DNA from: an uncultured Porphyromonadaceae bacterium
Lineage (GTDB): Bacteria > Bacteroidota > Bacteroidia > Bacteroidales > Muribaculaceae
Direction: 5' to 3'
NCBI GenBank assembly: GCA_900550645.1
Contig: URTA01000003.1
Span: 33,583 to 97,582, forward strand
Length of the DNA: 64,000 nt
Below, one piece after another: positions 25,931-35,323 of the stretch. Both the position numbers and the translations under genes were made by a program. The notes beneath the pieces are model-generated. The model searched no databases, was not told the DNA's origin, and saw only the letters and a program-made list of their open reading frames with translations. The first letter of the stretch is position 1, and each line of letters starts with the position of its first letter.

Positions 25931-26743
25931 ATGAGAGAGGAAGACGACATATCATATATGCCAAAGGAATGGCGGGATAGCCTGGAGGCTGCTTCAGTGC
26001 CGGCTGCCGAGGCTTCTGCCGCGCCAGTGCCTGAGGCTGCTGTAGCGGACGAAGTCGCAGAGCCGGCAGTGGCTTCTGCTGAAGTGCGGCAAAAGCCGGC
26101 AGAGGCAAGGGTGTCAAATCGTGACAAGGTGCTTGACGTTGTGTCTACGGCATTGTCTTGGATATTCGTGCCGCTGCTGACACCGGTCTATGCCATAATC
26201 CTCATCTTCTCGGTCTCGTCACTGGCGATCACCTCGCCGCTTTTGACGCGGTTTACCGTGTCGTCCATTATCTTCGGACTTAACTGCATCCTCCCCATGG
26301 TGCTGATATTTTTGCTCAAGAAGATGGGGTTGGTGAGCGACATAGCCCTCAACCGCCGGCGTGAGCGGGCGTTGCCCTACCTTGTCGTAATAATGTGCTA
26401 CGTATTCAGCGGGCAGTACCTGTACTCTCACGGTGCGCCGTCTTGGGTGACGATGTTTTATGCCGGGGGCGCATTGACAGCCGTTGTCAACTTCACGGTC
26501 AATTTCCGCTGGAAAATCAGCGCACACGCAGCAGCTATGGGGGGAGTGTTCTATGTGCTTGTCCGTATTGCCAACGCCACGCCTACGGACGCGGCAGTTG
26601 CGTGCCTGATAGCATGGGCGTTGCTGACGGGGCTGCTCGGCGGGGCGCGGATATGGCTGCGCCGCCACACGCTGCTTCAGGTGCTTGCGGGATTTGCCAA
26701 CGGCTATCTGTGCGTATGGCTGATGTCGCGCATACAGTATTGA
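25931..26743 (+). CDS. PAP2-like membrane protein
   Basis: A 270-residue inner-membrane protein with an N-terminal cytosolic Ala/Glu/Pro-rich region (~75 residues) followed by about six hydrophobic helices. The segments NRRRERALPYL, FRWKISAHAAAMGG and LRRHTLLQVLAG line up with the three phosphatase motifs of PAP2 enzymes (basic motif, SGH and SRxxxxxHxxxD), but the SGH is SAH and several catalytic residues are changed. It may be an inactive or altered relative. The ATG at 25931 is chosen over an in-frame TTG at 25889 that overlaps the previous stop. Confidence 0.75.
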   Translation: MREEDDISYMPKEWRDSLEAASVPAAEASAAPVPEAAVADEVAEPAVASAEVRQKPAEARVSNRDKVLDVVSTALSWIFVPLLTPVYAIILIFSVSSLAITSPLLTRFTVSSIIFGLNCILPMVLIFLLKKMGLVSDIALNRRRERALPYLVVIMCYVFSGQYLYSHGAPSWVTMFYAGGALTAVVNFTVNFRWKISAHAAAMGGVFYVLVRIANATPTDAAVACLIAWALLTGLLGGARIWLRRHTLLQVLAGFANGYLCVWLMSRIQY

Positions 26744-26784
26744 CATACAGATGACTACAAACCTATAAACACGATATATACCTA

Positions 26785-27291
26785 ATGAAACCACTGGTAA
26801 GCATAATAATGGGCAGCACGTCAGACCTGCCTGTAATGGAAAAAGCATGCCAATTCTTCGACCAGACCGGCATCCCCTTTGAGGTGCTGGCATTGTCGGC
26901 GCACCGCACCCCCCATGAGGTGGAGGAGTTTGCCGAGGGCGCGAAGGCTCGCGGCATCAAGGTGATAATTGCCGGGGCAGGCATGGCGGCGCATCTGGGC
27001 GGCGTGATAGCCGCACTCACCACGCTGCCGGTCATCGGCGTGCCTATACGGTCGTCGTTTGACGGACTCGACTCGCTGCTGGCGATAGTGCAGATGCCTC
27101 CGGGCATACCTGTGGCGACAGTCGGAGTGAACGGCGCGCTCAACGCAGCTATCCTCGCTGCGGAAATCCTCGCCATCGGCAATGAGGAGATAGACCGCAA
27201 GGTGGAGGAATACAAGGCTGCGCTCAGCCAGAAGATAGTAAAGGCTAATGCCGAACTGAGCAAGCTGGAATACAAGTACAAGACCAACTGA
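26785..27291 (+). CDS. purE: N5-carboxyaminoimidazole ribonucleotide mutase
   Basis: Converts N5-CAIR to CAIR in purine biosynthesis. 168 residues, class I PurE: VSIIMGSTSDLPVMEKA at the N-terminus, the substrate loop LSAHRTPHEVEEF, and GAGMAAHLGGVIA plus PVIGVPIRS. Followed 86 bp later by ispG on the same strand, with no terminator seen between. Confidence 0.97.
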   Translation: MKPLVSIIMGSTSDLPVMEKACQFFDQTGIPFEVLALSAHRTPHEVEEFAEGAKARGIKVIIAGAGMAAHLGGVIAALTTLPVIGVPIRSSFDGLDSLLAIVQMPPGIPVATVGVNGALNAAILAAEILAIGNEEIDRKVEEYKAALSQKIVKANAELSKLEYKYKTN

Positions 27292-27377
27292 CGGATATAC
27301 CCAAATCTCCGGTACTACGGCATTTCGGGCGGACACGGCACGCCGTGTCCCTGCATTGACAACACAATCCACGGCAG

Positions 27378-29015
27378 ATGAGCAGATACAACTACACAAG
27401 GCGCATGACAACAGAGGTGCGTGTCGGCAATGTCGGTATCGGCGGCGACAACGGCATACGCCTACAGTCCATGACCAACACCTCAACCCTCGACACCGAG
27501 GGGAGCGCACGCCAGGTATGCGCCATTGCCGCTGCCGGCGGCGAGATAGTGCGGCTCACTACGCAGGGAGAGCGTGAGGCTGCCAACATGGCTGCCATAC
27601 GCGACCGCGTGCGAAGCCTCGGCGTGAATGTACCGCTGGTGGCAGACGTGCATTTCAACCCGAAAGCGGCTTACCGCGCTGCGGCGTGCTGCGAGAAGGT
27701 GCGCATCAACCCGGGCAATTTTGTCGATGCCGCCCGGACGTTCCGCAAGCTGGAATATACCGACGAGGAGTATGCTGCCGAGCAGGAGCGCATACGCGCT
27801 GCGTTGCTGCCGCTGCTCGACATCTGCCGCGCCCACGGCACTGCGCTGCGACTTGGCGTGAACCACGGCTCGCTGTCAGACCGCATCATGAGCCGCTACG
27901 GCGACACAGCCCCAGGCATGACTGAGTCTGCCATGGAGTTCCTGCGTGTGTGCAGCGACGAGCATTTCGACAATGTTGTCCTGTCGATAAAGGCTTCCAA
28001 CACTGTTGTGATGACAGAGACGGTGCGCCGCCTTGTTGCCACAATGGACAGCGAGGACATGCACTATCCGCTGCACCTGGGCGTAACAGAAGCAGGCGAC
28101 GGCGAGGACGGCCGTGTAAAAAGTGCTGTAGGGATAGGCACACTGCTTGCCGAGGGGATAGGCGACACTATCCGCGTGTCATTGAGCGAGCCTCCCGAAA
28201 ACGAGCTGCCGGTGGCGAGACATCTGCGTGACTATATATGCCGCCGTGCCGGCCATGCTCCTATAACCGAACCGGGAACGATACTCCCCGGAGCGGCTCG
28301 CAGCCACTCCGTGCCTGTAGCTGGCTTTGGGCATCTCGGCTCACCTGTCGCCGTCGGCATTGACATCAGCTGCATACCATCGGATTGGCATGAGGCTGAT
28401 GCATCGAACAACACTCCCCGATACGATGACACGCACCCTGTGGTGCTGTCGTCAAGCCACGTCAACCCAGTCGGCGAAATGGCGTCATGGATAGACCGCT
28501 TTGTTGCTTCCGGCGGCAAAAACCCGGTTATATTGCGGCGCAGCTACAACAGCGGCACAACTGATGAGATGACCATAGAGGCGGCTGCCGACCTCGGCGC
28601 GTTGCTGCTGGGCGGCTACGGCTCGGGCATAGCCCTCCAGGTCGAGGGTATGCCGCAAGAGGATGTCAACCGTCTGTCGCTCGGCATACTGCAAGCCGCC
28701 CGGCTGCGTTTCAGCAAGACGGAATACATCGCCTGCCCCAGCTGCGGCCGCACCCTGTTTGACCTGCCGGAGACACTGGCGCAGGTACGCCGTGCCACAG
28801 CCCACCTCAAAGGGCTGAAAATCGGGGTAATGGGGTGCATAGTCAACGGCCCCGGGGAAATGGCAGACGCTGACTACGGATATGTAGGCGCAGGTGCAGG
28901 GCGTGTGAGCATATACCGTGGCAAGGAACTAATAGTTAAAAACATACCCGCAGCTGACGCGCTTCAGCAGCTGACAGACATAATCCGTGCTGACGGCAGA
29001 TGGGTGGATCCGTAA
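27378..29015 (+). CDS. ispG: 4-hydroxy-3-methylbut-2-enyl-diphosphate synthase
   Basis: Iron-sulfur enzyme of the non-mevalonate isoprenoid pathway, converting MEcPP to HMBPP. At 545 residues it is the long form with an insert between the TIM barrel and the cluster domain, as in Bacteroidota, chlamydiae and plants. The barrel shows RLQSMTNTSTLDTEG and KVRINPGNF; the 4Fe-4S domain shows CPSCGRTLFDL (cysteines near 453 and 456) and GCIVNGPGEMADADYG (cysteine near 487). Confidence 0.96.
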   Translation: MSRYNYTRRMTTEVRVGNVGIGGDNGIRLQSMTNTSTLDTEGSARQVCAIAAAGGEIVRLTTQGEREAANMAAIRDRVRSLGVNVPLVADVHFNPKAAYRAAACCEKVRINPGNFVDAARTFRKLEYTDEEYAAEQERIRAALLPLLDICRAHGTALRLGVNHGSLSDRIMSRYGDTAPGMTESAMEFLRVCSDEHFDNVVLSIKASNTVVMTETVRRLVATMDSEDMHYPLHLGVTEAGDGEDGRVKSAVGIGTLLAEGIGDTIRVSLSEPPENELPVARHLRDYICRRAGHAPITEPGTILPGAARSHSVPVAGFGHLGSPVAVGIDISCIPSDWHEADASNNTPRYDDTHPVVLSSSHVNPVGEMASWIDRFVASGGKNPVILRRSYNSGTTDEMTIEAAADLGALLLGGYGSGIALQVEGMPQEDVNRLSLGILQAARLRFSKTEYIACPSCGRTLFDLPETLAQVRRATAHLKGLKIGVMGCIVNGPGEMADADYGYVGAGAGRVSIYRGKELIVKNIPAADALQQLTDIIRADGRWVDP

Positions 29016-29111
29016 GCCTTCGCAATAAAGCACGGACAAATACGTTAATAAACAGATAACACATACAACTCCAACGCTTTGCACAATGCAAGGCTTAGGC
29101 TGATACAGAAC

Positions 29112-29936
29112 ATGAAGAATACGAGCAAGGTACGCCTCCTGACAATAGTGGTTGCAGCAATGGTGCTGACTGCATCATGCCGCACGCAGCGTGATTTGGC
29201 ATATTTTGAGGACCTTTCAACGTCAGAGGCCGGGAAGCTTCAAGCCGCACGCAGCGAGCTTACGCTACAGAAGGACGATGAAATTTCGATAACTGTGAGT
29301 TCGGAAGTGCCGGCGGCGACTGCACATTTCAACCTGACTGCCGCCGATGTAGGCAGCAGCGCTTCTGCGCCAAGCACGCAGATGACCACTACGCGCCAGC
29401 TTCAGACATACATCGTAGACGCGGCCGGCAACATCGATTTCCCGACATTCGGCAGCATCCACGTCGCCGGCATGACCACCGCGCAGCTCAAGGACTACCT
29501 GCAGGAGCGCATCAGCAAGACTGTCAAGAACCCGGTCGTGAAAGTGCGGCTTATGAATTTCCGTGTCAATGTAATCGGAGAGGTCAAGAAGCCGCAGGTG
29601 GTCACTCCGCAGAGCGAGCGGCTCACGCTGCTCGAGGCTCTCGCAGCCTGCGAGGACCTGACAGAATACGGCCGCCGCGACAACGTCATAGTGATGCGCG
29701 AGACTCCTGACGGCGAGATACTGTACGGCAAGGTGAACCTGCATGACTCCAATCTGACCTCGTCGCCATATTACTACATGCAGCAGAACGACGTGGTCTA
29801 CGTGTCACCCAACAACATACGCCAGGACAACAGCAAGTACAACCAGAACAACGGCTACAAGCTAAGCGTCATCAGCACGGTCATCAGCGGCCTGTCGGTG
29901 ATAGCTTCGCTGGTCATAGCCCTCACCGTAAAATAA
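29112..29936 (+). CDS. Polysaccharide export lipoprotein (Wza family)
   Basis: Outer-membrane channel component for exopolysaccharide or capsule export. 274 residues with lipoprotein signal ending in LTASC (lipobox), a Poly_export domain (DEISITVSSEVPAATAHF, GNIDFPTFGSIHVAGMT) and an SLBB-like repeat (FRVNVIGEVKKPQVVT, LTLLEALAACEDLTEYG), with a C-terminal membrane-like helix. The ATG at 29112 is selected because it directly precedes the lipoprotein signal. First gene of a short polymer-export cassette. Confidence 0.92.
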   Translation: MKNTSKVRLLTIVVAAMVLTASCRTQRDLAYFEDLSTSEAGKLQAARSELTLQKDDEISITVSSEVPAATAHFNLTAADVGSSASAPSTQMTTTRQLQTYIVDAAGNIDFPTFGSIHVAGMTTAQLKDYLQERISKTVKNPVVKVRLMNFRVNVIGEVKKPQVVTPQSERLTLLEALAACEDLTEYGRRDNVIVMRETPDGEILYGKVNLHDSNLTSSPYYYMQQNDVVYVSPNNIRQDNSKYNQNNGYKLSVISTVISGLSVIASLVIALTVK

Positions 29937-29969
29937 GAACCCGTTAAAATACGCAGCAGCACAGACGAG

Positions 29970-31250
29970 ATGTTGAAAGTTGACAGAATATGCGTATGGC
30001 TGTTCATCATCGGCTATTGCCTGCTGATATTTTCGCTTGACCTGGTCAAGTTCATTGACGAGGTCATACTCTACTCCATGCTCGGCGTGGTGCTGGCGGA
30101 CTGCGTGGTCAACCGCAGCTGGCGCAGATACCGGCTGCTGTTCACCGTCGTGGGCGTGCTGGCGGCATATGCCGTCTACTCGATGACCTGCGTGCATTTC
30201 AACACCAAGGCGGCGGTCGTCGTCGGGCTTATCCTCGAGTTCAAGCCATACATAGCAGTTCTTGTTATGCTGTGCATCGCCCCGAAGCTCACAGACGGCG
30301 ACAAGCGCATATTGCGGACAGTGTCGCTCATTTACGGGGCATTGGCACTCGTGTCGCTCGTGTCGCTGGAGACTATGGTGGATGCTGTCTTTTCACATCC
30401 CGCATACTATGGAGGCACATGTCTGTTAGCCTCTATGGTGTATGCATACTGCTCTATTGACGATGAGGGAAGGCTCTCAGACAAGACCTTGCTCATCATG
30501 TTCGTGATAATGGTGGCGGGCATAGCGAGTACACGCTCGAAATATTACGGCGAATTTATCATTGCGTTTGTCCTGTTCGCGTTCTACCGCCCGGGCATGC
30601 TGCGGCGCATGAGTGTCGGCACTATGGCCGGGCTGGCGGTTGTTGCTGTGATATTTGTGGCGGCAGTGTGGCGGAAATTTAGCTTCTATTTTATCACAGG
30701 AGGCTCCGGCGTGTTTGACATGAACAACATGGACTCTTTTGCACGTGCTGCGTTGTATGCCGGCATGGTCTTGATTCTCATGGATTTCCCCCTCTTCGGG
30801 TCAGGGCTGGCCTCGTTTGCCTCATTTGCCTCCGCCTCACCCTACTCGACGCTGTATGAGCGGTACGGCCTCAACCATGTGTGGGGACTGAGCGAGAGCA
30901 TGCCCGATTTCATCAGCGACGCATACTACGCCTCGCTGGCGCAGTTCGGCATTGTCGGCATCATCCTGTTCGTGTGGTTCTGGGTTCATATCTACCGCTA
31001 CCTGCGCGTGTTCACAAAATACGAAGACGGCCGCTACAAATACCTGTTTGCGATAGGGGCAGTCCTTATCGCAACGCTGCTCATAGAACTCACCACCGGC
31101 ACAATGATATTCCAGCCGCACGGTGAATACATGATGATGGTGCTCGGGCTGGTATGCATAACCGGCAAACGCCTCGTCGCGGCCCGCAAGCGGGAGACAA
31201 GCCTCAACGCTGTGTCGAAACATATAGCACTTCCCAAAAGAATAAGATAA
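29970..31250 (+). CDS. Wzy-like polysaccharide polymerase / O-antigen ligase-type membrane protein
   Basis: A 426-residue polytopic membrane protein with about ten to twelve hydrophobic helices and a large extracytoplasmic loop near residues 280-320 (PYSTLYERYGLNHVWGLSES), the layout of Wzy/WaaL-like proteins. Sequence identity in this class is poor, so the call rests on topology and on its position between the Wza-like and Wzc-like genes. Predicted to polymerise lipid-linked repeat units in the inner membrane. Confidence 0.72.
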   Translation: MLKVDRICVWLFIIGYCLLIFSLDLVKFIDEVILYSMLGVVLADCVVNRSWRRYRLLFTVVGVLAAYAVYSMTCVHFNTKAAVVVGLILEFKPYIAVLVMLCIAPKLTDGDKRILRTVSLIYGALALVSLVSLETMVDAVFSHPAYYGGTCLLASMVYAYCSIDDEGRLSDKTLLIMFVIMVAGIASTRSKYYGEFIIAFVLFAFYRPGMLRRMSVGTMAGLAVVAVIFVAAVWRKFSFYFITGGSGVFDMNNMDSFARAALYAGMVLILMDFPLFGSGLASFASFASASPYSTLYERYGLNHVWGLSESMPDFISDAYYASLAQFGIVGIILFVWFWVHIYRYLRVFTKYEDGRYKYLFAIGAVLIATLLIELTTGTMIFQPHGEYMMMVLGLVCITGKRLVAARKRETSLNAVSKHIALPKRIR

Positions 31251-31259
31251 CAACGATAT

Positions 31260-33278
31260 ATGAAAAGAGAAAGCAACGACATTGACCTGCGCCGGATATG
31301 GCGAGAGATGAAGCGCAAATGGTGGCTGTATGCCGCTTGCTTCATCGTGTTCATGACCCTCGCGGCGACATACTGCTCATTCCGTATGCCGACATACAAC
31401 TCCTACGCCACGCTCCTCATCGAGGATTCGTCGCCTGAGGGCGCGGCTCTTGCTGCCGCAGCTTCCAACTCGGCACGCATGCTGTCGATGTCGTCAGCGG
31501 CGGTAGCCAACGAAATGAACCTGATTAATTCAAACGACGTGCTGTCGAGAGTGGTGCGTCAGGCCGGCCTCAACGTCACCTACGTCGGACACAACGGCCT
31601 GGGCAAGCAGCTGCTCTACCCCGCAGCCCCGATACGCGCGGGTGTGCCGCAGCAGGTGCTCGACACGATGCACAGAGGCGTTAACCTGAAAGTCCACCTG
31701 CATGACGGCGTGGCGGACATTCAAGCCGTGAAAGGCCCGAAGGGGATAATCACCGCTGCCGAGGTTGAGGGAGTCAAGCTGCCGTACACGTTCAAGACCC
31801 CGACACTCGCCGTGCGCATAGAGCCAGCAGACGGCTACAACCCTACCGCCGACGAGAACATAGATGTCATAATCAGCGGCACACAGGCCGTGGTCGAGAA
31901 TATGCGCAAAGACCTGACAATCGAGGTCAACGACAAGACTTCTGACGCGATTGACCTCGAGATTACCGACCCGCTCCCCTTGCGCGGCGAGACCATACTG
32001 AACAGCATCATGGCGGAATACAACGCCAAACGCCTCAACCGCAAGCGCGAGACTGCCGCCACGGAACTCGAGTACTGCAACGACCGTCTGCAGAAGCTAA
32101 TACAGCAGCTCAACGAGTCGGAAGCAAAGGTGGAGCGTTTCAAGCGAGACAACAACCTGACGGCCATGGCTCTCGACTCTGCCGGCTGGATGGCTCATGC
32201 CATTGGCTCGCGAGCACAGATGGCTCACTCGCAGAATGAACTGACCTACTACGACCAGGTGCTTTATTCACTGAACAAGGACAAGTCCGGGACAAGCTTC
32301 ATACCCGTGTCGCTCGCCGGCGAGTCGCCCAATCCCCTCGCCGAGGAGTACAATAGGCTCGTGAGCGAGAAGCGCGAACTGGAGCGTTCCGCAACTGCCG
32401 AACACCCCTCCATGCAGAGCATCAACGAGCGCATAGCCAAGATGCGCGCTACCATCATCACCAACTTCTCGCAGGGCGTGGAGCGCAGCCGCCGCGACCT
32501 CGGCACCATGTACTCCCTCTCTGACGAGGCAAAGGCGAAAATCAACACCCTCCCAGGCCTTGAACGAGAGCTGTTTGACCTGATGCGCGACAAGACCATC
32601 AAAAACGAGATGTACCTGTATCTGCTGCAACGCCGCGAAGCCGCCGAACTGCGCCTTTATTCGACAGACACGACGGGGTTTGTGGTGGACGCTGCATACA
32701 GCGACATCAAACCCTCCAAGACAAAGGGGATGATTGCCCTCGTTGCGGCTTTCATGCTGTCTCTCGTGCTGCCGACGCTGCTGCTGTACTGGCTTATGCG
32801 CCGCCGTGATGCAATACGCGAGCCGTTAGACCTGAAGTTCATCGGCCTGGAGGGAACGACATTCTCGGAAGAGGACATCCGCGTGATGCGCTCGCGCCTT
32901 GCCGCCTTGGAGGGCAAAACGATGCTGTACATTGCCGACTTCTCACATTCTGACATAGCGCAGAGCATTGTCGCCACCTTCAACGATGTAGACATGGGCA
33001 TAGCTGTGGCATATTCTGACACTGGAGCAAGCGGCAACGACGCGATAGAGACCCGCAGCTTCCGCGAGCAGGTCGCCGCGCTGCTGCAAGACAACAGCTA
33101 TGTCGCCGTAGAAGTGCCTGAACCAGAACAAGTGTCGGAGATAGCGCACCTCATAGACCGTCCGGAGGCGCAACTCATCGCAGTAGTGCCGCAGGGCAAG
33201 CTGCGCCGCCGCGCATTGCGCCGTCTGCTGCGAGGACAGATGACCGAGCGCATATATGTCTATATTGTGCGCGGCTGA
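31260..33278 (+). CDS. Wzz/Wzc-like chain-length protein lacking a functional tyrosine-kinase domain
   Basis: A 672-residue inner-membrane co-polymerase. An N-terminal Wzz helix (WWLYAACFIVFMTLAATYC), a long periplasmic coiled region with the GNVR-type end (LPGLERELFDLMRDKTIKNE), and a second helix (MIALVAAFMLSLVLPTLLLY) frame the expected topology. After the second helix about 160 residues follow where bacterial tyrosine kinases carry Walker A/A'/B, but no GxxxxGKS/T is present and there is no C-terminal tyrosine cluster. The region instead has a Rossmann-like strand pattern (MLYIADFSHSDIAQ, MGIAVAYSDTGA). Likely regulates chain length without autophosphorylation. Confidence 0.85.
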   Translation: MKRESNDIDLRRIWREMKRKWWLYAACFIVFMTLAATYCSFRMPTYNSYATLLIEDSSPEGAALAAAASNSARMLSMSSAAVANEMNLINSNDVLSRVVRQAGLNVTYVGHNGLGKQLLYPAAPIRAGVPQQVLDTMHRGVNLKVHLHDGVADIQAVKGPKGIITAAEVEGVKLPYTFKTPTLAVRIEPADGYNPTADENIDVIISGTQAVVENMRKDLTIEVNDKTSDAIDLEITDPLPLRGETILNSIMAEYNAKRLNRKRETAATELEYCNDRLQKLIQQLNESEAKVERFKRDNNLTAMALDSAGWMAHAIGSRAQMAHSQNELTYYDQVLYSLNKDKSGTSFIPVSLAGESPNPLAEEYNRLVSEKRELERSATAEHPSMQSINERIAKMRATIITNFSQGVERSRRDLGTMYSLSDEAKAKINTLPGLERELFDLMRDKTIKNEMYLYLLQRREAAELRLYSTDTTGFVVDAAYSDIKPSKTKGMIALVAAFMLSLVLPTLLLYWLMRRRDAIREPLDLKFIGLEGTTFSEEDIRVMRSRLAALEGKTMLYIADFSHSDIAQSIVATFNDVDMGIAVAYSDTGASGNDAIETRSFREQVAALLQDNSYVAVEVPEPEQVSEIAHLIDRPEAQLIAVVPQGKLRRRALRRLLRGQMTERIYVYIVRG

Positions 33279-33309
33279 CTGTGACATTCATTTTTTTTGC
33301 ACGCAATAT

Positions 33310-33341
33310 TTTGTGTACCATACATTTTATGGGTAATTTTG
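33310..33341 (+). promoter_or_regulatory. Promoter of the SDR/threonine dehydrogenase-like gene
   Basis: TTTG (33310-33313), 20-bp spacer and TAATTTTG (33334-33341), 43 bp upstream of the ATG at 33385. Confidence 0.65.
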
Positions 33342-33384
33342 CGGACAGAAAGTGCAATAACCATCTAATCGATTGAAATCAAGG

Positions 33385-34341
33385 ATGAAAAATGTTCTTA
33401 TAATCGGAGCGACAGGCCAAATTGGTTCTGAGCTCACCATGAAACTCCGCCGCGAATATCCGCAGGGTCAGATAGTTGCCGGCTTTATCAAAGGGGCAGA
33501 GCCCAAAGGCGTGCTCCTCGAGTCAGGCCCGGCAGAGGAGGTAGACATAACCAACGCGCAGATGATTGCCGACGCTGTCGAAAAGTATAACGTTGACACC
33601 ATCTACAACCTCGCGGCACTGCTCTCAGCAGTGGCAGAGGCTCGTCCGCAGCTCGCCTGGAAAATCGGCGTAGGCGGCCTGTACAACACCCTCGAGGTGG
33701 CTCGCGAGAAGAAGTGCGCAGTCTTCACCCCCAGTTCCATAGGCTCTTTCGGACAGAACACGCCCCACGTCAAGACCCCGCAGGACACCATACAACGACC
33801 TGACACTATCTACGGCGTGACCAAGGTGACTGGCGAAATGCTCTCCGACTACTATGCACGCCGCTTCGGCGTTGACACCCGCTCGGTGCGCTTCCCCGGC
33901 CTTATCTCATACGTCGCTCCTCCGGGCGGCGGCACAACCGACTATGCCGTTGACATCTACTACAGCGCAGTCAAGGGCGAGAAATTCAAATGCCCGCTCA
34001 AGCCCGGCACGTTCATGGACATGATGTACATGCCCGACGCGCTGCGTGCTGCCGTGGAAATCATGGAGGCCGACCCCTCGCGCCTCGTTCACCGCAACTC
34101 CTTCAACATCGCCTCGATGAGCTTCGACCCTGAAATCATCTGCGCGAAAATCAAGGAGCATGTCCCTGGCTTTGAGATGGAATACGAGCTCGACCCGCTG
34201 CGTCAGGCTATCGCCGATTCATGGCCTGACAGCCTCGACGACACCTGCGCCCGCGAGGAATGGGACTGGAAGCCCGAATACGACCTCGAGCGCATGACCA
34301 TTGACATGCTCGAGAACCTCCGCAAGAAATTCGGTCTCTGA
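33385..34341 (+). CDS. NAD-dependent epimerase/dehydratase, L-threonine 3-dehydrogenase type
   Basis: A 318-residue extended short-chain dehydrogenase with the nucleotide motif GATGQIG (residues 8-14), the catalytic YGVTK, SSIGSFG serine region, and a C-terminal fold ending KPEYDLERMTIDML. Overall pattern (TPHVKTPQDTIQRPDTIYG) fits the bacterial SDR-type L-threonine 3-dehydrogenase, which oxidises threonine to 2-amino-3-ketobutyrate, more than sugar epimerases. The ATG at 33385 is preferred to a TTG at 33373. It has its own promoter, so it is not part of the preceding polysaccharide run. Confidence 0.85.
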   Translation: MKNVLIIGATGQIGSELTMKLRREYPQGQIVAGFIKGAEPKGVLLESGPAEEVDITNAQMIADAVEKYNVDTIYNLAALLSAVAEARPQLAWKIGVGGLYNTLEVAREKKCAVFTPSSIGSFGQNTPHVKTPQDTIQRPDTIYGVTKVTGEMLSDYYARRFGVDTRSVRFPGLISYVAPPGGGTTDYAVDIYYSAVKGEKFKCPLKPGTFMDMMYMPDALRAAVEIMEADPSRLVHRNSFNIASMSFDPEIICAKIKEHVPGFEMEYELDPLRQAIADSWPDSLDDTCAREEWDWKPEYDLERMTIDMLENLRKKFGL

Positions 34342-34370
34342 GAAATCAGCCCCACGTAAAAATACCGCAA

Positions 34371-34414
34371 AACGGGATGGTGTGGCCGGCATACGGCCGG
34401 CGCACCATCTCGTT
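34371..34414 (+). terminator. Long hairpin between the SDR gene and the LicD gene
   Basis: A stem AACGGGATGGTG (34371-34382) / CACCATCTCGTT (34403-34414, one G-U pair), extended inside by GCCGGC/GCCGGC. The downstream T-tract is poor, so it may be a partial terminator or an RNA-stabilising structure. Confidence 0.55.
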
Positions 34415-34447
34415 ATTGCAAATACTGACAACCTGACAAATACAGAC

Positions 34448-35293
34448 ATGGCAGACAACAACGCCAAAACTGACTACGACATACGCACTCTCCAGCTGCA
34501 CCTGCTGAAGATGCTCAAGGCTGTAGCTGCCGCCTTCGAGCGGCATGGGCTGCGCTGGTACATGGCAGACGGCACGCTGATAGGGGCTGTGCGTGAGAAG
34601 GGCTTCATACCGTGGGACGACGATGTGGACCTCGCCATGCCTCGCCCGGACTACGAGCGGCTTATAGCCCACTCGAGCGAGATACTGCCAGAGCCATACG
34701 AGTTCGTCTGCTATGAGAACAACAAGAAATATCCGCTGCATTTCGGCAAGATACAGGATGCGTCAACCACGCTCATAGAGCGTCCGCACCTGTACTACCT
34801 CGGCGGTGCATACCTCGACATATTCCCGATAGACGGCGTGCCGGAAAACGCGCTTGCGCAGAAGCTGCACAATGCGCGCTATCAAGTGCTGCGCAAGATG
34901 CTGTACCTGCGATGCCGAGACCCGTTCCGCCACGGCCGGGGCGCATCCTCCTGGATTCCAAGGCTATTGCGCCGCATGTACACCGTCGATGCGTTGCAGG
35001 GCAAAATCCGCCGCGAGATGATGCGCTGTCCGTTCGACACGTCGCGACTCGTGGCAGTCAACCTCAATGACGGCATACCCTCAATCGTTGACAAGGAGAA
35101 AGTGCTCGGTGAGCCGAGGATGATAGATTTCGAGGACATGCAGGCTGCCGGCATGCGCGACAACGACACCTACCTGCGGCAAGTGTTCGGCGACTACATG
35201 ACCCCTCCGCCGGCCGGCGCACGCCACATACACCGCTTTCATTACCTCGACTTGGAACATCCGTACCGCCAATACGAACAGACAAAATCATGA
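34448..35293 (+). CDS. LicD family phosphotransferase-like protein
   Basis: A 281-residue protein with the LicD core: GTLIGAVREKGFIPWDDDVD and MPRPDYERL, the nucleotidyltransferase-fold metal-binding acidic residues. LicD proteins transfer phosphocholine or other phospho-groups to surface glycans. It follows a polysaccharide export cassette (with the SDR gene in between), which agrees with a glycan-decoration role. The ATG at 34448 begins the recognisable protein; a longer frame reaches back to 34301 over the hairpin and is less likely. Confidence 0.88.
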   Translation: MADNNAKTDYDIRTLQLHLLKMLKAVAAAFERHGLRWYMADGTLIGAVREKGFIPWDDDVDLAMPRPDYERLIAHSSEILPEPYEFVCYENNKKYPLHFGKIQDASTTLIERPHLYYLGGAYLDIFPIDGVPENALAQKLHNARYQVLRKMLYLRCRDPFRHGRGASSWIPRLLRRMYTVDALQGKIRREMMRCPFDTSRLVAVNLNDGIPSIVDKEKVLGEPRMIDFEDMQAAGMRDNDTYLRQVFGDYMTPPPAGARHIHRFHYLDLEHPYRQYEQTKS

Positions 35294-35323
35294 CTTACGG
35301 CCGGCTGGCTTGCTTGAAAACAC

